Assembly (NCBI RefSeq): GCF_963259705.1
Contig: NC_081844.1
Span: 106,666,671-106,730,670 of the forward strand
From: Myotis daubentonii
Lineage: Eukaryota > Chordata > Mammalia > Chiroptera > Vespertilionidae
DNA: 64,000 nt
Reading direction: 5' to 3'
Shown: piece by piece, positions 1 to 12,404 of the stretch
How the letters are laid out: each line of letters opens with the position of its first letter
Numbering within the stretch: position 1 is the stretch's first letter
Position numbers and translations under genes: made by a program
Notes under the pieces: model-generated
Database searches by the model: none
What the model was told of the DNA's origin: nothing
The model's input: the letters and a program-made list of their open reading frames with translations, nothing else

Positions 1-60
1 CTCTTGGCCTTTCTTCTGTCTTCTTTCGAAAAGTATCTATTTAGGTCTGTTGCCCATTTT
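1..60 (-). repeat. L1 ORF2 fragment, exact copy of 892-951
   Basis: The first 60 bases of the window are identical to 892-951, which lies inside the L1 ORF2 sequence just to the right. At position 60 the copy stops at CCCATTTT and runs directly into the poly(T) that marks the 3' end of the next L1. It is therefore a second piece of the same young L1 family abutting the tail of the first. The true length of this piece is unknown because the window starts inside it. Confidence 0.85.
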
Positions 61-1985
61 TTTTTTTTTATTGCTTAAAGTATTACAAAGGGTATTACAT
101 ATGTATCCATTTTATCCCCCCGCCCTAGACAGTCCCCTAGCCTCCCCTATCACCCAGTGTCTTATGTCCATTGGTTATGCTTATATGCATGCATACAAGT
201 CCTTTAGTTGATCTCTTACCCCCCTAACTCCTGCCCCCCAACCCTCCCCGGCCTTCCCGCTGCAGTTTGACAATCTGTTTGAGGCAGCTCTGCCTCTGTA
301 TCTATTATTGTTCAAAAGTTTAGAATGGTCTCTATTGTCCATGAATGAGTGAGATCATGTGGTATTTTTCCTTTATTGACTGGCTTATTTCACTTAGCAT
401 AATGCTCTCCAGTTCCATCCATGACGTTGCAAATGGTAAGAGTTCCTTCCTTTTTAGAGCAGCATAGTATTCCATCGTGTAGATGTACCACAGTTTTCTA
501 ATCCATTCATCTACTGATGGGCACTTAGGCTGTTTCCAGATCTTAGCTATGGTGAATTGTGCTGCTATGAACATAGGGGTGCATATATCCTTTCTGATTG
601 GTGTTTCTGGTTTCTTGGGATATATTCCTAGAAGTGGGATCACAGGGTCAAATGGGAGTTCCATTTTCAGTTTTTTAAGGAAACTCCATACTGTCTTCCA
701 TAGTGGCTGCACCAGTCTGCATTCCCACCAGCAGTGCACAAGTGTTCCTTTTTCTCCACATCCTCTCCAGCACTTGTCGTTTGTTGATTTGTTGATGATA
801 GCCAGTCTGACAGGTGTGAGATGGTACCTCATTGTCATTTTGATTTGCATCTCTCGGATGATTAGTGACTTTGAGTATGTTTTCATATGTCTCTTGGCCT
901 TTCTTCTGTCTTCTTTCGAAAAGTATCTATTTAGGTCTGTTGCCCATTTTTTGATTGGGTTGTTTATCTTCCTTTTGTTAAGTTGTATGAGTTCCCTGTA
1001 AATGTTAGAGATTAAACCCTTATCGGTGATAACATTTGCAAATATGTTCTCCCATGCAGTGGGCTTTCCTGTTGTTTTGTTGATGGTTTCCTTTGCTGTG
1101 CAGAAGCTTTTTATTTCGATGTAGTCCCATTTGTTTATTTTCTCTTTAGTTTCTATTGCCCTAGGAGCAGTATCAGTGAAGAAATTGCTTCCGCGTACGT
1201 CTGAGATTTTGCTGCCTGTGGATTCCTCTAGTATTTTTATGGTTTCCTGTCTTAAATTTAAGTCCTTTATCCATTTTGAGTTTATTTCTGTGTATGGTCT
1301 AAGTTGGTGGTCTAGTTTCATTTTTTTGCATGTATCTGTCTAGTTTTCCCAACACCATTTATTGAAGAGGCTGTCTTGACTCCATTGTGTGTTCATGCCT
1401 CCTTTGTTGAATATTAATTGAGCATAGTGGTTTGGGTTGATTTCTGGGTTTTCTATTTTATTCCATTGATCTATATGTCTGTTCTTGTGCCAGTACCAGA
1501 CTGTTTTGAGAACAGTGGCTTTGTAATACAGCTTGATATCTGGTATTTAGGTCCCACCTACTTTGTTGTTCTTTCTCAGGATTGCTGCAGCTATTCGGGG
1601 TCTTTTTTTATTCCAGATGAATTTTTGGAAAGTTCGTTCTAGGTCTGTGAAATATGCCGTTGGTATTTTAATGGGGAGTGCATAGAATCTATAGATTGCT
1701 TTGGGTAGTATGGGCTTCTTGATGATGTTGATTCTACCAATCCATGAACATGGTATGTTCTTCCATCTGTTTATGTCTTCCTCTGTCTCCTTTTTCAGTG
1801 TCCTGTAGTTTTCCACGTACCGGTCTTTTACCCCCTAAATCAAGTTTATTCCTAGGTATCTTAATTTTTTTTGGTGCGATGGTAAATGGGATTGTTTTTA
1901 GTCTCCCTTTATGTAAGTTCATTATTGGTGTATAGAAATGCCATAGATTTCTTGGCGTTAATTTTGTATCCTGCTACATTTTGGC
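61..1985 (-). mobile_element. 5'-truncated young L1 retrotransposon (ORF2 C-terminal part and 3'UTR), antisense to CREBRF
   Basis: Read on the minus strand this is the 3' third of a LINE-1. The reverse-strand frame 1321-332 is open for 329 codons and matches the ORF2p C-terminal region. It includes the cysteine motif beginning CWRGCGEKG and ending HCWWEC, the [13 protein letters not shown] block and the [11 protein letters not shown] block. The 3'UTR lies at 331-71, with a C-rich plus strand (G-rich on the element strand) around 220-260, and the poly(A) appears as T's near 61-70. Further into ORF2 (1547-1922) the frame is broken by a stop near 1547 and by shifts, so the element is dead. Recognisable L1 sequence fades near 1985, which I take as the 5' truncation point. 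I could not find a convincing target-site duplication. The large plus-strand frame at 483-1001 is a shadow of this ORF. Confidence 0.9.
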
Positions 1986-3957
1986 CCTTTCTTTTAAGAA
2001 GGTTTACATAGAAGCTATTTTGATGATATCTAAAAATTCCTTGAATTCTTTTGCTAACTTTTTTAGTGTAATTCCATTAGTTAGACTTGTTGAATACTCC
2101 TTCCAGGCACAAAAAACCTTGTCTTTTGTCCTTTGGAGTTGTCTTTAGCTCTTGGCACACTGGTTCTCCAGGTGTTTGGCAAATGTGAGCAGAATCTCAT
2201 TTCTTAGAGGTTTGGGGTTATTGTTCATCTATATATCAGAGACTCTTGCGTGTTAGTACTGTAAAATCATTCTTGTTAATTCTGATTCACCGCTGTGATG
2301 AGGACTGGAGTTTGATGCAGGTGACTTCAGTGGTACTTTGTGACTGCCACCCATTCCATCTCCAGCCAAGCCTTGTGTGCCTTTTCACCAGTTCATGGCC
2401 TTCCTTCTAAAACCTGGATGTATTGAAGCTGCGCTCCCTAAACAGCCTTCTAACGTAGTCATCTCCCTGCTAATTCAACTCTGCTCTTCCTATCATTCTG
2501 TCCCTTTAGCACCAAAACCACCTTCCCATCTTTTGTTACAAAGTCATGTTGCTTGTTTATCTTTGGGAATTGCTGACTTTAAGTTTCCCATGGAAGCTTC
2601 AGGAGCTTGCTGACTTCTTGTACTGCTCCCGTTTTCTTCACGTTCTTGTACATTTATTTTCTTCAGTAAGATCTTCTGTCTGAGAGTTTAAGGAGCTCCT
2701 TTCATTCATAGAGGAAATTCCTTCTTTGACTGGCATCTGCCCTTCCTGATGCAGTTTGCTTTGTTCTCTGTTATGTGTGCCATTCACTGAGAAACTTAAA
2801 GCATTACAGAAATCAAACTTTAAGAAAGGTAGGGCAGATGAGCTCTTGTTCAAACAATTCACTGTAGAATCCCTTCCAACAGCAAGGCTTCTAGCATCCT
2901 ACTTGAGTTGTATAAGGTGAGGAACTTTACAGGTTTTGAACTGCTTTTTAGTAAGGGTTTTTGTTGTCACTATTGAATCTTCAGTTGGAGTTGCTTGTGG
3001 ACTAGCAGAGGGAGGAGACAGACATTGCAGTTCAACATTGTGATAATCACATTTAGAACAACATATTCTGAAAATAAAGAAGAGGGACTACGAACTCTGC
3101 ATGGGAAAGTTGGAAAAGCTTCACAGAAAAGGCAGCATAGGAACGGGTTTGAAGATCAGTGACGGAAGCATTCTAGTGCAGTCAAGGAGGTATGAGCGAT
3201 GTACAGGTGTGGGATGGGGTTAGGCATGAGGGCTTCACCTAAGGAGGGGATGGGGGTGGGAAGCAGATGGAAGAGGAGGTGACTACTTTGTGAGATTTAG
3301 GAGAGAACTTTCTTGCCTTCCCCTTGTCCTCTCATTCTCCTGGGCCTGCTGTCAGGTCTCTGGGCTCTCCTCTGAAGCTCTGCTTTGGTTGGTTGGTCTC
3401 CTTTTTCCTAGTTTTTAGTTTTACTTTTAGTCTCTTATCAAGGTCTGATGTACCTACCTCTCTTCTCTCTTCTAATCTGTGTCAGTATCAACGTACCTTT
3501 GATTCTGACCTAGTGCATTTCTTGCCTCCCTTTCACCTCCTTGTTTGACTTTTTCTTTCATTTTGCTTTATTAAAAAAAAAAAAAGAACAAAAATTCTTT
3601 CACACTGTCTGCTTATATTGCATATGAACAGCAATATATATCTGAGTTGACTCCCTCTTGGGAAATCTTGTAAGTTCAACTTGTCTTTGATACCTACCCA
3701 AGCACTAATTATCCATCTCTGTGAATTTCCTTTTGTGAAGCATTTCCTGTGTGTTCAGAGATACTACTTCTCATAGGCCACAGTGCAGAACATGACTACT
3801 TATGTGCTATTTGCTACTTCTTCTGCACCGGAAAGTTGTTACTGTGATGACATCCAATTCAGATCTCACCTTTTCCCGAAGCTTTCCTCAACTTTCCCAG
3901 GTCAAGATGGTAGTACTCTTCTCTGTAATTTTAAAGTATTTTCTAAATATCTCTTTT
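1986..3957. other. CREBRF: CREBRF 5' intron sequence, no recognised gene
   Basis: About 2 kb of AT-rich unique-looking sequence. Small frames here (for example 2377-2613 and 3324-3548) lack protein-like composition and splice context. An A-run sits at 3571-3583. The first part (1986-2110) may be decayed L1 sequence, but I could not place it with confidence. Confidence 0.5.
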
Positions 3958-4385
3958 AAAAATCAGCTTTATTGAAGTATAATTTACATAAAATAAAATT
4001 CACCCAGTTTTTAGTTTTGATAAATGTATGCAGTCATCTAACCACCTCTACAGTCAGGATGGAACATTTCCATCACCACAAAAACTTCCCTCATGCCCCC
4101 TTCACCCCGACCCCAAGTACTGAAAGACTGTCTGTCTATATAGTTTTGTCTTTTCTGGAATTTCATATAAATGCAGTCACAAAATTGTTGAGTCTGACTG
4201 CTTTTAGTTAACAGGGTGTTTGTGAGATTTACTCATGTTGTTTTGAGTATCAGTTGAGTACTTGTTACTGTATGGATGTGCCACAGTTTGTCTATCCATT
4301 TACCAGTCAATGGATGTTTGGGTTGCTTCCAGATTGTAGGCTATTGTGAATAAAGCTGTGGTAAACATTCGTGTGTAGTTTTTTA
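3958..4385 (-). mobile_element. Old L1 3'-end fragment (L1M-type)
   Basis: The sequence starting TTATTGAAGTATAATTTACA, followed by a blocky T-rich run ending in GTAAACATTCGTGTGTAG, looks like the antisense 3' end of an old mammalian L1. Similar sequence recurs at 10164-10890, 23205-23490 and 27155-27790. It has many substitutions and no long open frame. The subfamily is not assigned. Confidence 0.65.
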
Positions 4386-4653
4386 AATACCTTTTTTAAC
4401 ATTAACTACCTTTTATTTGGAGGTCAAGAGTGAAAGTCCTGGAGTTAGCTATAATCACAAAGGGGCTTTTTGCTAGCTCTGGTTTTGAGAATCTCTAAAC
4501 TTAAATTCCCCGTTTGTAAAATGGGACTGGGTGGAGATTGGAACAGTTGGAGAGCACAGGCCAGTTAAAGGAATGACGGGCTTACGTGGAAGAGAATGTT
4601 CAAGTGATCTTGCCAGGAATATGTACCCAATGTTATCAGGTCTAATTTCTTTC

Positions 4654-4873
4654 TTTTTTTTAATATATATTTTATTGATTTTTTATAGAGAGGAAGGGAG
4701 AGGGATAGAAAGTTAGAAACATCGATGAGAGAGAAACATTGATCAGCTGCCTCCTGCACACTCCCTACTGGGGATGTGCCCGCAGGCAAGGTACATGCCC
4801 TTGTCTGGAATCGAACCTGGGACCCTTGAGTCCGCAGGCCGACACTCTATCCATTGAGCCAAACCCATTAGGG
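4654..4873 (-). mobile_element. Ves-type tRNA-derived SINE with 17-bp target-site duplication
   Basis: On the minus strand this reads as a tRNA-like head (GGCTCAATGGATAGAGTGTC), an A/B-box-bearing body, a GA-rich segment and an A/T-rich tail, which is the layout of vesper bat Ves SINEs. It is bounded by a perfect 17-bp direct repeat, CAGGTCTAATTTCTTTC, at 4637-4653 and 4874-4890. This indicates L1-mediated insertion. Confidence 0.9.
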
Positions 4874-4890
4874 CAGGTCTAATTTCTTTC

Positions 4891-7756
4891 TCCCTAAGAG
4901 AGTGGCATTTGATAATAGGATTTAGAAATTTTATATGAAATTTCCAGTTTAAGTACTGGCAGTTAAAATGTAATGTTTTAGAAGCACTAATGTGTGACTC
5001 GAACAAAAATCCATATGTAGGCATTGATTTGTGGCTGCAGGACAGTTTGAGACTTTTGCTTTATCTTCAGCTAATTTTGTCTTTTGTTTTAAAATGTGCA
5101 TACTTCTAGTAGAATGAACTTGAACTTGTTAGGATTGTGTTACCTTTGTTTTACAGATTAGCATCATAATTTGATGGTTGTCCAAACTTCCAAGTTGAAA
5201 ACTAACAAATTACTATAAGTGAATTTTATTATTTCCTTAGATTGGAGGGATATAAGAATTCTGAGTGCCTGGTGGGAGAGTGGGACCAGGTTCTTGTTAC
5301 ACTTTGTACTTCTCTGATAGCTGTTAATTCTATTCCAAGCTATGTTTTCCCAGCATTTGGGACAGTCAGCTACCTTTGTTTGACTTACTCAGAACCCTGT
5401 TGAGACAAATATGGTATACATTAAACTATGTGTGTGCGTGTGTCTATTAGAAACTGTGTAAGCTGTTATGTGTATAAAGATAAATTTTGTATAAGTGCAT
5501 TCTCTCGAGTTGCCCGGAATCTCTAGTGAAGCCGCGTAACTATAAAAAAAGATTGTTTGAACAGTAATAATAATCTCTCCGGAGAAGCCCTTTCTCCTTG
5601 TAACGTATCTGCCAGTTCTTTATTGTGTACAGAGATGACTAGTTTGCAGCTTTATGAATTAATTACTCTGTGAACCCAAAGATCTTTTGCTGATTAAACC
5701 AGCATAATTGACATTCACCCGTTTAAAGCTGGATGTTAAATGACCTGTGTTGCCTGCATGTCCCTTATTCACCCTTGTTCCAGGTGGTTGGGTTTTTGTG
5801 ATAAAGTTTGGAATTTAGATAATCTAGAATTCTGAGTTGAGTTTGGATTTATACTGTCAGTAGCAGCAACATCCCAGAACACCTTATTCCAAGGAAGAAT
5901 TCTGAGAATAAAAAACAGCCGTCATTTATTGAGTGTCTTTTTTGTGCCTGGACTAGATACTTTACACAATATCATGAATCAGAGTATCCCTGCAAAGAAA
6001 GAAGTGGAATTCTTGTATTTACAAATAAAAGAAGGCAAGCAAGAATCAGGAATGAAGTTCCAAATATTCAGTTACAGAGGAGAACCTTCTATCTTGAATC
6101 TAGAATTTTCTTCTCACTGAACAAGCCTTTTAGGAGTATTCGAGTCAAGAGGCAGCCAGCTTTTCTCAGTGTTGAAAGAAATGACTTTAAAACTATATTA
6201 GCAATCTCTTTGTGTCCCCAGCCCATAACCTCTGTATCAGCTGTTCTATAGTCTTGGCTGGTGGTATAGCCCATTTCACAGAATAGGGGGGAATTTTAAG
6301 GGAATTTCAAATAGTCCCTAGTCCATATTCATGCTACTTTTGAAAAGTCCACATCTAAGAAAGGAGACAGTACATCTTGAGGAAGAGCCTAGATCCTTGC
6401 TAACATGTGTACTGAGGTTGTTAGGGTACATCCAGGTTATCCTGTGGTGGGTATTTCCACGGAATCTTGCTGTATGGCTCAAATGAGTTCCCACCTGCAC
6501 CATTGTCTTTCTGTGCTGCTGCCTTTCATTGTATTGTTTCCTTTTTACATTTTGTAGATTTCTTTCTGCAAAACAGCTCCTAAAACAAAATGATTCTTTA
6601 AAGCTCCAGTCTTCACCTGCATTGACTATTTTGTTTTAATTTAAAAAATCTGTGTGGGGGGCGGGGGAGAAAGGGAGAGTGGGGGAGGGATAGAGTGTAA
6701 CTTGTGGATTCCATAAGTTTTAATCCACCTCCTTCCTCTGCCCTCTCCTCCCTAGACAAGAATTATCTCAGCTCTTTAAAATTGAAATTCTAATAGCACT
6801 CTCTGGAAATTTAAAAGAAAACTAAGGGGTACAATTTAAAATATATTTATTATATGATACTGCAATGTTTGAAGCCTCAAATTAACAAGCTATTTATTAG
6901 ATACTTCAGAGCACATAAAAGATGTTCAGTAAACATATATTGAATGACTGACTTATTTGCAATGTCTTTGTATATGAAGGTCATCGAATCTCCTTATCCG
7001 GAAGGACCTATGATCTTAGGGATTTCCTATTTCTTGTCAGTCAGCTTTTGTCTGGGCAAGGCATTGCTTTTGGCATTGTAGTAAAACATACATGAAATAT
7101 AATGGCCAGGAAAGATTTTACAATCTGGTAGAGAAAGAATAGGGAAAACATAAAAAAAAGAAAAGAAAAAAAGAAAGGCCAGAGTCTCATTGTTAGAAAT
7201 CCTTAATGAAGTGGGATTTTAAGTACCTCAAGGATTTGGTGGAAATTATAAGATCAAGTAAATATTAGTGTTATATTGATAGAAGAGTAGTAGAAGATGG
7301 GGCTGGAAAGATAGTTCCATTGTGTCTGAGTATCTTGAACGTTATCCAAGAGATGTTTGAGAGTTGCTGAAAACATGAGCACAGTGCTAACATGATGTGT
7401 TAGTTTAGGAAGAATAATTTTATAATGGGACATAACTGAAAAGAGGGGGAGGCTGAAGGCAGGAAGATATACAGGTAAATATAAAATGAGGAGGCAAGTA
7501 AGCGTTGAGAAAGTGGGAATGGCCAAGGGACACATACATGTATTCTTGCTACAAGAGAACTGGCATGATTTAACACAGTGAGTGAGGAGGAGGAAGAAAA
7601 AGTCAAGGCTGAGATCCGTGTTCCATGCCTGGATGGCTGAGAATGATGGTACTATTGACAGAACAGGAATGTTTGTATGGGGAGGTAGCATGTTGTGTCT
7701 GTGGTATGGGATGTGAATGAACATGGAAGTACCTGGATCTCAGATGGCAGGGTTTG
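4891..7756. other. CREBRF: CREBRF 5' intron sequence with a possible MIR relic
   Basis: No exon was recognised. About 5919-5975 (CATTTATTGAGTGTC, then TGTGCCTGGACTAGATACTT) resembles the 'mammalian-wide' MIR/L2-type relic. A G/A-rich low-complexity stretch lies at 6652-6695 and an A-rich one at 7147-7180. The 156-codon reverse frame at 7254-7724 has no family resemblance and is treated as chance. Confidence 0.45.
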
Positions 7757-7773
7757 TGCACTTGGGTGTTTAA

Positions 7774-7984
7774 CTGTTTTTAAAATATGTTTTTGTTTAT
7801 TTTTAGAGAGAGAGGGGAAGGAAGAGGGATAGAGAGATAGATGACAGAGAAACACTGAGTGGCTGCCTCCTGCATGCCCCCTACCAAGGATTGAGCCCGC
7901 AACCCAGGCATGTGCTCTGACCGGAATTGATCTTGTGACCGGTTCATGGGTCAATGCTCAACCACTGAGCCATACCAGCCAGGC
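7774..7984 (-). mobile_element. Ves-type SINE with 17-bp target-site duplication
   Basis: This is an antisense copy of the bat SINE. The tail is AT-rich (7775-7803), the GA-rich block follows, and the tRNA head ends GCCTGGCTGGTATGGCTCAG on the minus strand. It is flanked by the perfect repeat TGCACTTGGGTGTTTAA at 7757-7773 and 7985-8001. Confidence 0.9.
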
Positions 7985-8001
7985 TGCACTTGGGTGTTTA
8001 A

Positions 8002-9083
8002 GATGAAGATGTAGATTTGGGTGTCCTCTAGATACGATCTTTGAGACACTGAGAGTAGAGATGGTCTCTATGATGATAGGCTTGCCCAGAGGCATCCATT
8101 TACTGAATGACCTTGGGCAAATCTCTTCTTGCTGATCTTTTTTATTAATATAAAAATGGTTAGACAGAGGGTGGGGGATGGTAATGATGCTCATACTTAC
8201 TCTAACTACTTCACCAAATATGAAATGACAGGGTATAGCAATGTGCCTTAGTAATCTATAAACAATATACATTTGTGAATATTTTGTTGCCAGAGGTAAC
8301 CAAGTGTGGCTGGGTTTAGAAATGCATTCTTTGGTTCTGTCTAAAACTGTCCCATGCTTTTATTCTTATACTCTGAACAACTTAATTGACAGGTATCAAG
8401 GCTTCAGAAAGCCCCTAATACCTTATAGTCGATAGTTTTCAGAATTAAAAGTAGCTCTTCCAGAAGCCCTGCTTTCATGGTCTTTTCCAAAGCATTTTAA
8501 CCAAGCTTCCATATGTTACCTCTGTAGCCCAAAGATTAAAGTTGGGCAAAGCCTTTGGAAAGGAATCAAATAAAATTCTGAGAGGTCTTGTGTCTTCCTC
8601 CAAAACCGCATTCCAAGGAGAGATCACATTGGAGATTTAGTGTCTTAGCTCCATAGGATTCTCAGTAAAATTACTTTGTTTAACTAAGTTTTTATGGCAA
8701 AACAAATTCAAGCCCCATATTTTTTAAACTCTCAGAATGTGAGCATAAAAGGAGACTTTGGATTGACCCAGAGACAGAGTCCACTAGGTAGTATGGTGGA
8801 GGCTCACATCGTAAGTACTCCGTGGCTAGGAAAATGCTCTTTCCTCACTCAGTCTGAGGGGAAAGATATGTCTTCTCCGTCCTTCCTTCCCTCTTTCCCC
8901 TACTTTCCCTCCTTAAAGACCAACAGCAGCAGGATTTGGAAAATAAATAATGCAGGTTTTGTGCTAATAATTCCTGACATAAACTGTCACCATCTCACTT
9001 GAAGTTTACTTGCCTGCTTTATAAAATTTGGAGTTCAGAGAACTGCTGCTGAAGGATAGCAAATCCCTCTTCACCTGCAGTTG
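8002..9083. other. CREBRF: CREBRF 5' intron sequence, nothing recognised
   Basis: About 1.1 kb of AT-rich sequence without repeat families, exons or RNA genes that I can recognise. The 102-codon frame at 8694-9002 has low-complexity serine/proline content and no splice or start context. Confidence 0.45.
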
Positions 9084-9099
9084 TAGTCATAGGATTTAT

Positions 9100-9337
9100 T
9101 TATTTTTATTATTCTTAAAAATATTTTTTTATTGATTTCAGAGAGGAAGGAAAAATGAGAGAGAAATAGAAACATCAATGTTGAGAGAAAATCATTGATC
9201 AGCTGCCTCCTGCATGCCCCACGCCCACTACTGGGGATCGATCCTGCAACCCAGGCATGTGCCCTTGACCAGAATGTAATCTGGGACCCTCAGTCCGCGG
9301 CCGATGCTCAACCCACTGAGCCAAAGCGGCCAGGGCA
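9100..9337 (-). mobile_element. Ves-type SINE with imperfect target-site duplication
   Basis: Antisense bat SINE with tail TATTTTTTTATTGATTTCAG, a GA-rich body and a tRNA-like head ending at 9337. The flanks TAGTCATAGGATTTAT (9084-9099) and TAGTCACAGGGTTTAT (9338-9353) match at 14 of 16 positions and are the probable duplicated target. Confidence 0.85.
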
Positions 9338-10021
9338 TAGTCACAGGGTTTATATTACATAATAAAGGGAGAGCCAAACCCCAACCTTTCCTCCAGTGTG
9401 CTCCTTGCATAGGCAGCCTCCGCTTCCTCAGTGGTTTAGAGATTTGGAGATCTCTGATTGCTGCTGCACCATAAAACAGGTAGTAGCTTGATTTAGTAAG
9501 CATCAGAAGGACTGTTTGGTTCAGCTTTTGCTGAATTGTTTTCAAAAGGAAAGGAATTATTGAATGGGACATATGGAGTATAGCAGAATGGATGGACTAT
9601 GTGGTTGATGGGTCCTGGTCTGTGAAAGAGCTTGGGCAAATGAATAACTGTCTTTCTTGTCAAACAAGGGAATCTCATGGGGTGTACATATTGTGGAAAC
9701 CTTTAGATTACCCAGTCAGTGGTTCTTCCTTTGTCTGCCTCTCTCACCCCTTCCCTCCGCTTTCTTCCCTTTCTTTCAACTTTTCTTGGGGATTAAGCTT
9801 CAAATAATCTATTTAAATTGGGGTCAGAACAGTTACCATCTCTTAGAATTTTGAATCTGGCCCAGTTTAAAGACAACAAAGAAAGAATCCAAGAACTCTG
9901 CCGACATGAAAGAAATGAGCATGAACCAGCAAAGATTATGAAAGATCAAAATAAACCATGATATATGAATTCTGTAACAGTGTAAATGTGTCGGCATTTC
10001 TCACCTCAAAAAAAAATTTAA

Positions 10022-10163
10022 CCCTGGCCAGTGTGGTTCAGTTGGTTGGGCATTATCCCATGCACCGAAAAGTTGCTGATTAGATTCCTAGTCAGGGTAC
10101 ATGCCCGGGTTGTGGACTTGATCCCTAGTAGGGGGTGCGCAGGAAGCAGCCAATCTGTCGATG
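10022..10163 (+). mobile_element. Diverged tRNA-type SINE, tail missing
   Basis: Plus-strand SINE head beginning CCTGGCCAGTGTGGTTCAGT and continuing to GTAGGGGGTGCGCAGGAAG. The family's CT-rich segment and A-rich tail are missing. It abuts an old L1 fragment at 10164. It is more diverged than the other copies and probably older. Confidence 0.75.
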
Positions 10164-10890
10164 GTTCATTTTGGTAAATTAAACAGATCCTGCCATTTAA
10201 ACCATTTTGAAGTGTACAATTTAGTGGCATTAAGTACATTGACAGTCTTGTGTAACTATCACCACTGTCTATTTCCAGAACATTATCATCCCAAACAGCC
10301 TCTGGTAACCTCTATTCTACTTTCTATCTCTCTGAATTTGCCTATTCTGGTACCCCATATAATTGGAATCATATAATATGTGTCCTTTTGTATCTGGTTC
10401 ATTTTACTTGGCATAATGTTTTCAAGGTTCATCCATGATATAGTATGTATCCGCATTCCATTCCTTTTTATGGCTGAAGAATGTTTTGTATGTGTGGACC
10501 ACATTTTGTTTATCTGTCCATCTGTTGATGGCCACTAGGGTTGTTTCTGCCTTTTGGCTATTGTGAATATTGCTGCTGTGGACATACATCTGTTTGAATC
10601 CCTACTTTCAGTTCCTTCGGTTATATATCCAGATGTGGAATTACTTTATGAGGAGCTGCTAAACTGTTTCCCAGCTGTACTATTTTACATTCCCACCAGC
10701 AACTCGCACAAGGTTACCGATTTTTCCATGTCCTCACCAACCAACCCACCCTCCCTTCCTCCCTTCCTTCCTCCCTTCCTTCCTTCCTTCCTTCCTTCCT
10801 TCCTTCCTTCCTTCCTTCCTTCCTTCCTTCCTTCCTTCCTTCCTTCCTTCCTTCCTTCCTTCCTATAGCCGTTCTAATGGGTGTGTCAGA
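10164..10890 (-). mobile_element. Old L1 3'-end fragment interrupted by a CCTT microsatellite
   Basis: Antisense L1M-type 3' sequence, including TTCCAGAACATTATCATCCC, CATCTGTTGATGGCCACTAG and CATTCCCACCAGCAA. These echo blocks also visible in the young L1 at 480-740. A long CCTT repeat interrupts it, and L1-like sequence resumes at about 10865 (CCGTTCTAATGGGTGTG). It is non-coding. Confidence 0.75.
10748..10864. repeat. (TTCC)n microsatellite, about 115 bp
   Basis: Impure TTCC/CTCCC repeats from 10748 become a pure (TTCC)n tract over about 10773-10864. It sits in an L1 fragment within the CREBRF intron and accounts for the repetitive FLPS-rich frame at 10554-10868. Confidence 0.98.
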
Positions 10891-12184
10891 AGTTTTTGAG
10901 CATCTACTCTGATGAATGTTGGATGACTCAGAGTGCTGTTTGCCATTGTGAGGATCCAGTTACCTCAAGTTACTAAAGGGAACAGTGGCCTAAGCCAGTG
11001 CCCTCTAAGAGGGGAGCTGCAGGGAGATGTTGGCCATCCTAGACAGTATCTGCTTATTCATAAGACATTTTCATTTGCAAAGAGGTTGGTGTCAAACTTT
11101 TTTCTCTATGTGGATGGTCAGGGATCAGCTGAAACTCTCAGATTCAGAAGGGGAATAATTTAGGAGCTCTTGGATATGTGTGAACTTCCTGGGGCATACC
11201 AGGCAGCTTTTGGGTTTGGCTTTTAAAGATTGGATTAGTGGTTTGAGCAGTCCCAGGGAGGAGCTTTTGTAAGAAGTCCTTCGGCTTTACTTAAAACCTT
11301 ACTTTACCTTTTGCCTCCTTGCCTGATGTACATATAAGCCTTAATGTATTTTCAAATGGAGAATCAAAAAAATCTAGAGTAGGACCTGGTGGAAGGGCTA
11401 TTAATGAAAAAGATGGAAGCTCTGGGTGTCTTCAAGTGGTACCATTGCTGCTCATAAATCAATCATTTGCCCATTTCATTGCTTCAGAGAGCTAGTCTCG
11501 GTTACCAGAGTAATCTTCTTGCACCAAGGAGCTGTTGTTGAATAGCTTTGAATGAGTCCTGGTATAGAAAATCTGTTGGTAAATATTATTTCTGATGGAT
11601 CACAGTCTTCTCTTCCTTGAAAAACAAACCTGTACTGGCAACTGGTGAGACAGAGCTGTGAATAAAAGAAGTAAGGGGAATTAATTTAAGTCTTTCCCCC
11701 ATTTTTTTTTTTTTTTAAGAAACACTAGTCTTGAGTTCAGCTTGAGGATAGACTGGAGGATTTTATGATCAAATAAGTTTGGGACATCGAATCTGTTCTG
11801 TTCACCTATTGGTGATTTATAACGTGCATCAGCACCCAGCACCCTAAAATTTTCAGGAAGTCCTGCAGAAAGGCACTGTAACGGTTTTGTTTAGGATGGT
11901 GTTTTCCAATACAACCCTCCTGTTGAATAAACATCTGACGTTCCTTGGAACAATTATTCCTTAGGTCACACGTTAAGACTACTGCTTTTTATATTAAAGC
12001 CTTGAGTCAAATAGGGATTTTCTTGAGCCCAATGACATGTGAAGGCATCCAGAAAAGCAAGTTACTATACCTTCCTCCTCAGTGTCACTCCACCATCTTA
12101 GTATTAATGTACCCTTTATATCTGGCTTCCTGGTATAGGAGTTAGTTTTGTGTCATTATGCAAAAGTCTGTGTAATGGTAATTA
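10891..12184. other. CREBRF: CREBRF 5' intron sequence, nothing recognised
   Basis: About 1.3 kb with no recognised exon or repeat apart from a T-run at 11703-11717. Short frames are not supported. Confidence 0.45.
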
Positions 12185-12192
12185 CTATAGAG

Positions 12193-12404
12193 CAGCGGCT
12201 CTCAACCTGTGGGTCGCGACCCCTTTGGCGGTCGAACGACCCTTTCACAGGGGTCGCCTAAGACCATCCTGCATATCAGATATTTATATTACGATTCATA
12301 ACAGTAGCAACATTACAGTTATGAAGTAGCAACGAAAATAATTTCATGGTTGGGTCACAACATGAGGAACTGTACTTAAAGGGCCAGAAGGTTGAGAACC
12401 ACTG
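12193..12404. mobile_element. SPIN-type non-autonomous hAT transposon (MITE), 212 bp
   Basis: Begins CAGCGGCTCTCAACCTGTGG and ends AGGTTGAGAACCACTG, so the terminal inverted repeats match closely. Internal blocks (GGGTCGCGACCCC, TTCACAGGGGTCGCCTAAGA, ATTCATAACAGTAGCAACAT) match what I remember of SPIN elements, the hAT family described as repeatedly transferred between tetrapods, including vesper bats. The flanking 8-bp duplication CTATAGAG (12185-12192 and 12405-12412) is perfect, as expected for hAT. It has no coding capacity. It lies in a CREBRF intron. Confidence 0.9.

Noticed and set aside
483..1001. 172-codon plus-strand frame
   Set aside because: It is the complement of L1 ORF2 and has no independent support.
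7254..7724. 156-codon reverse frame
   Set aside because: No recognisable family, T-rich leucine/serine composition and no splice or promoter context; chance frame in intron.
10554..10868. 104-codon frame ending in FLPS repeats
   Set aside because: Produced by the TTCC microsatellite inside an old L1 fragment.
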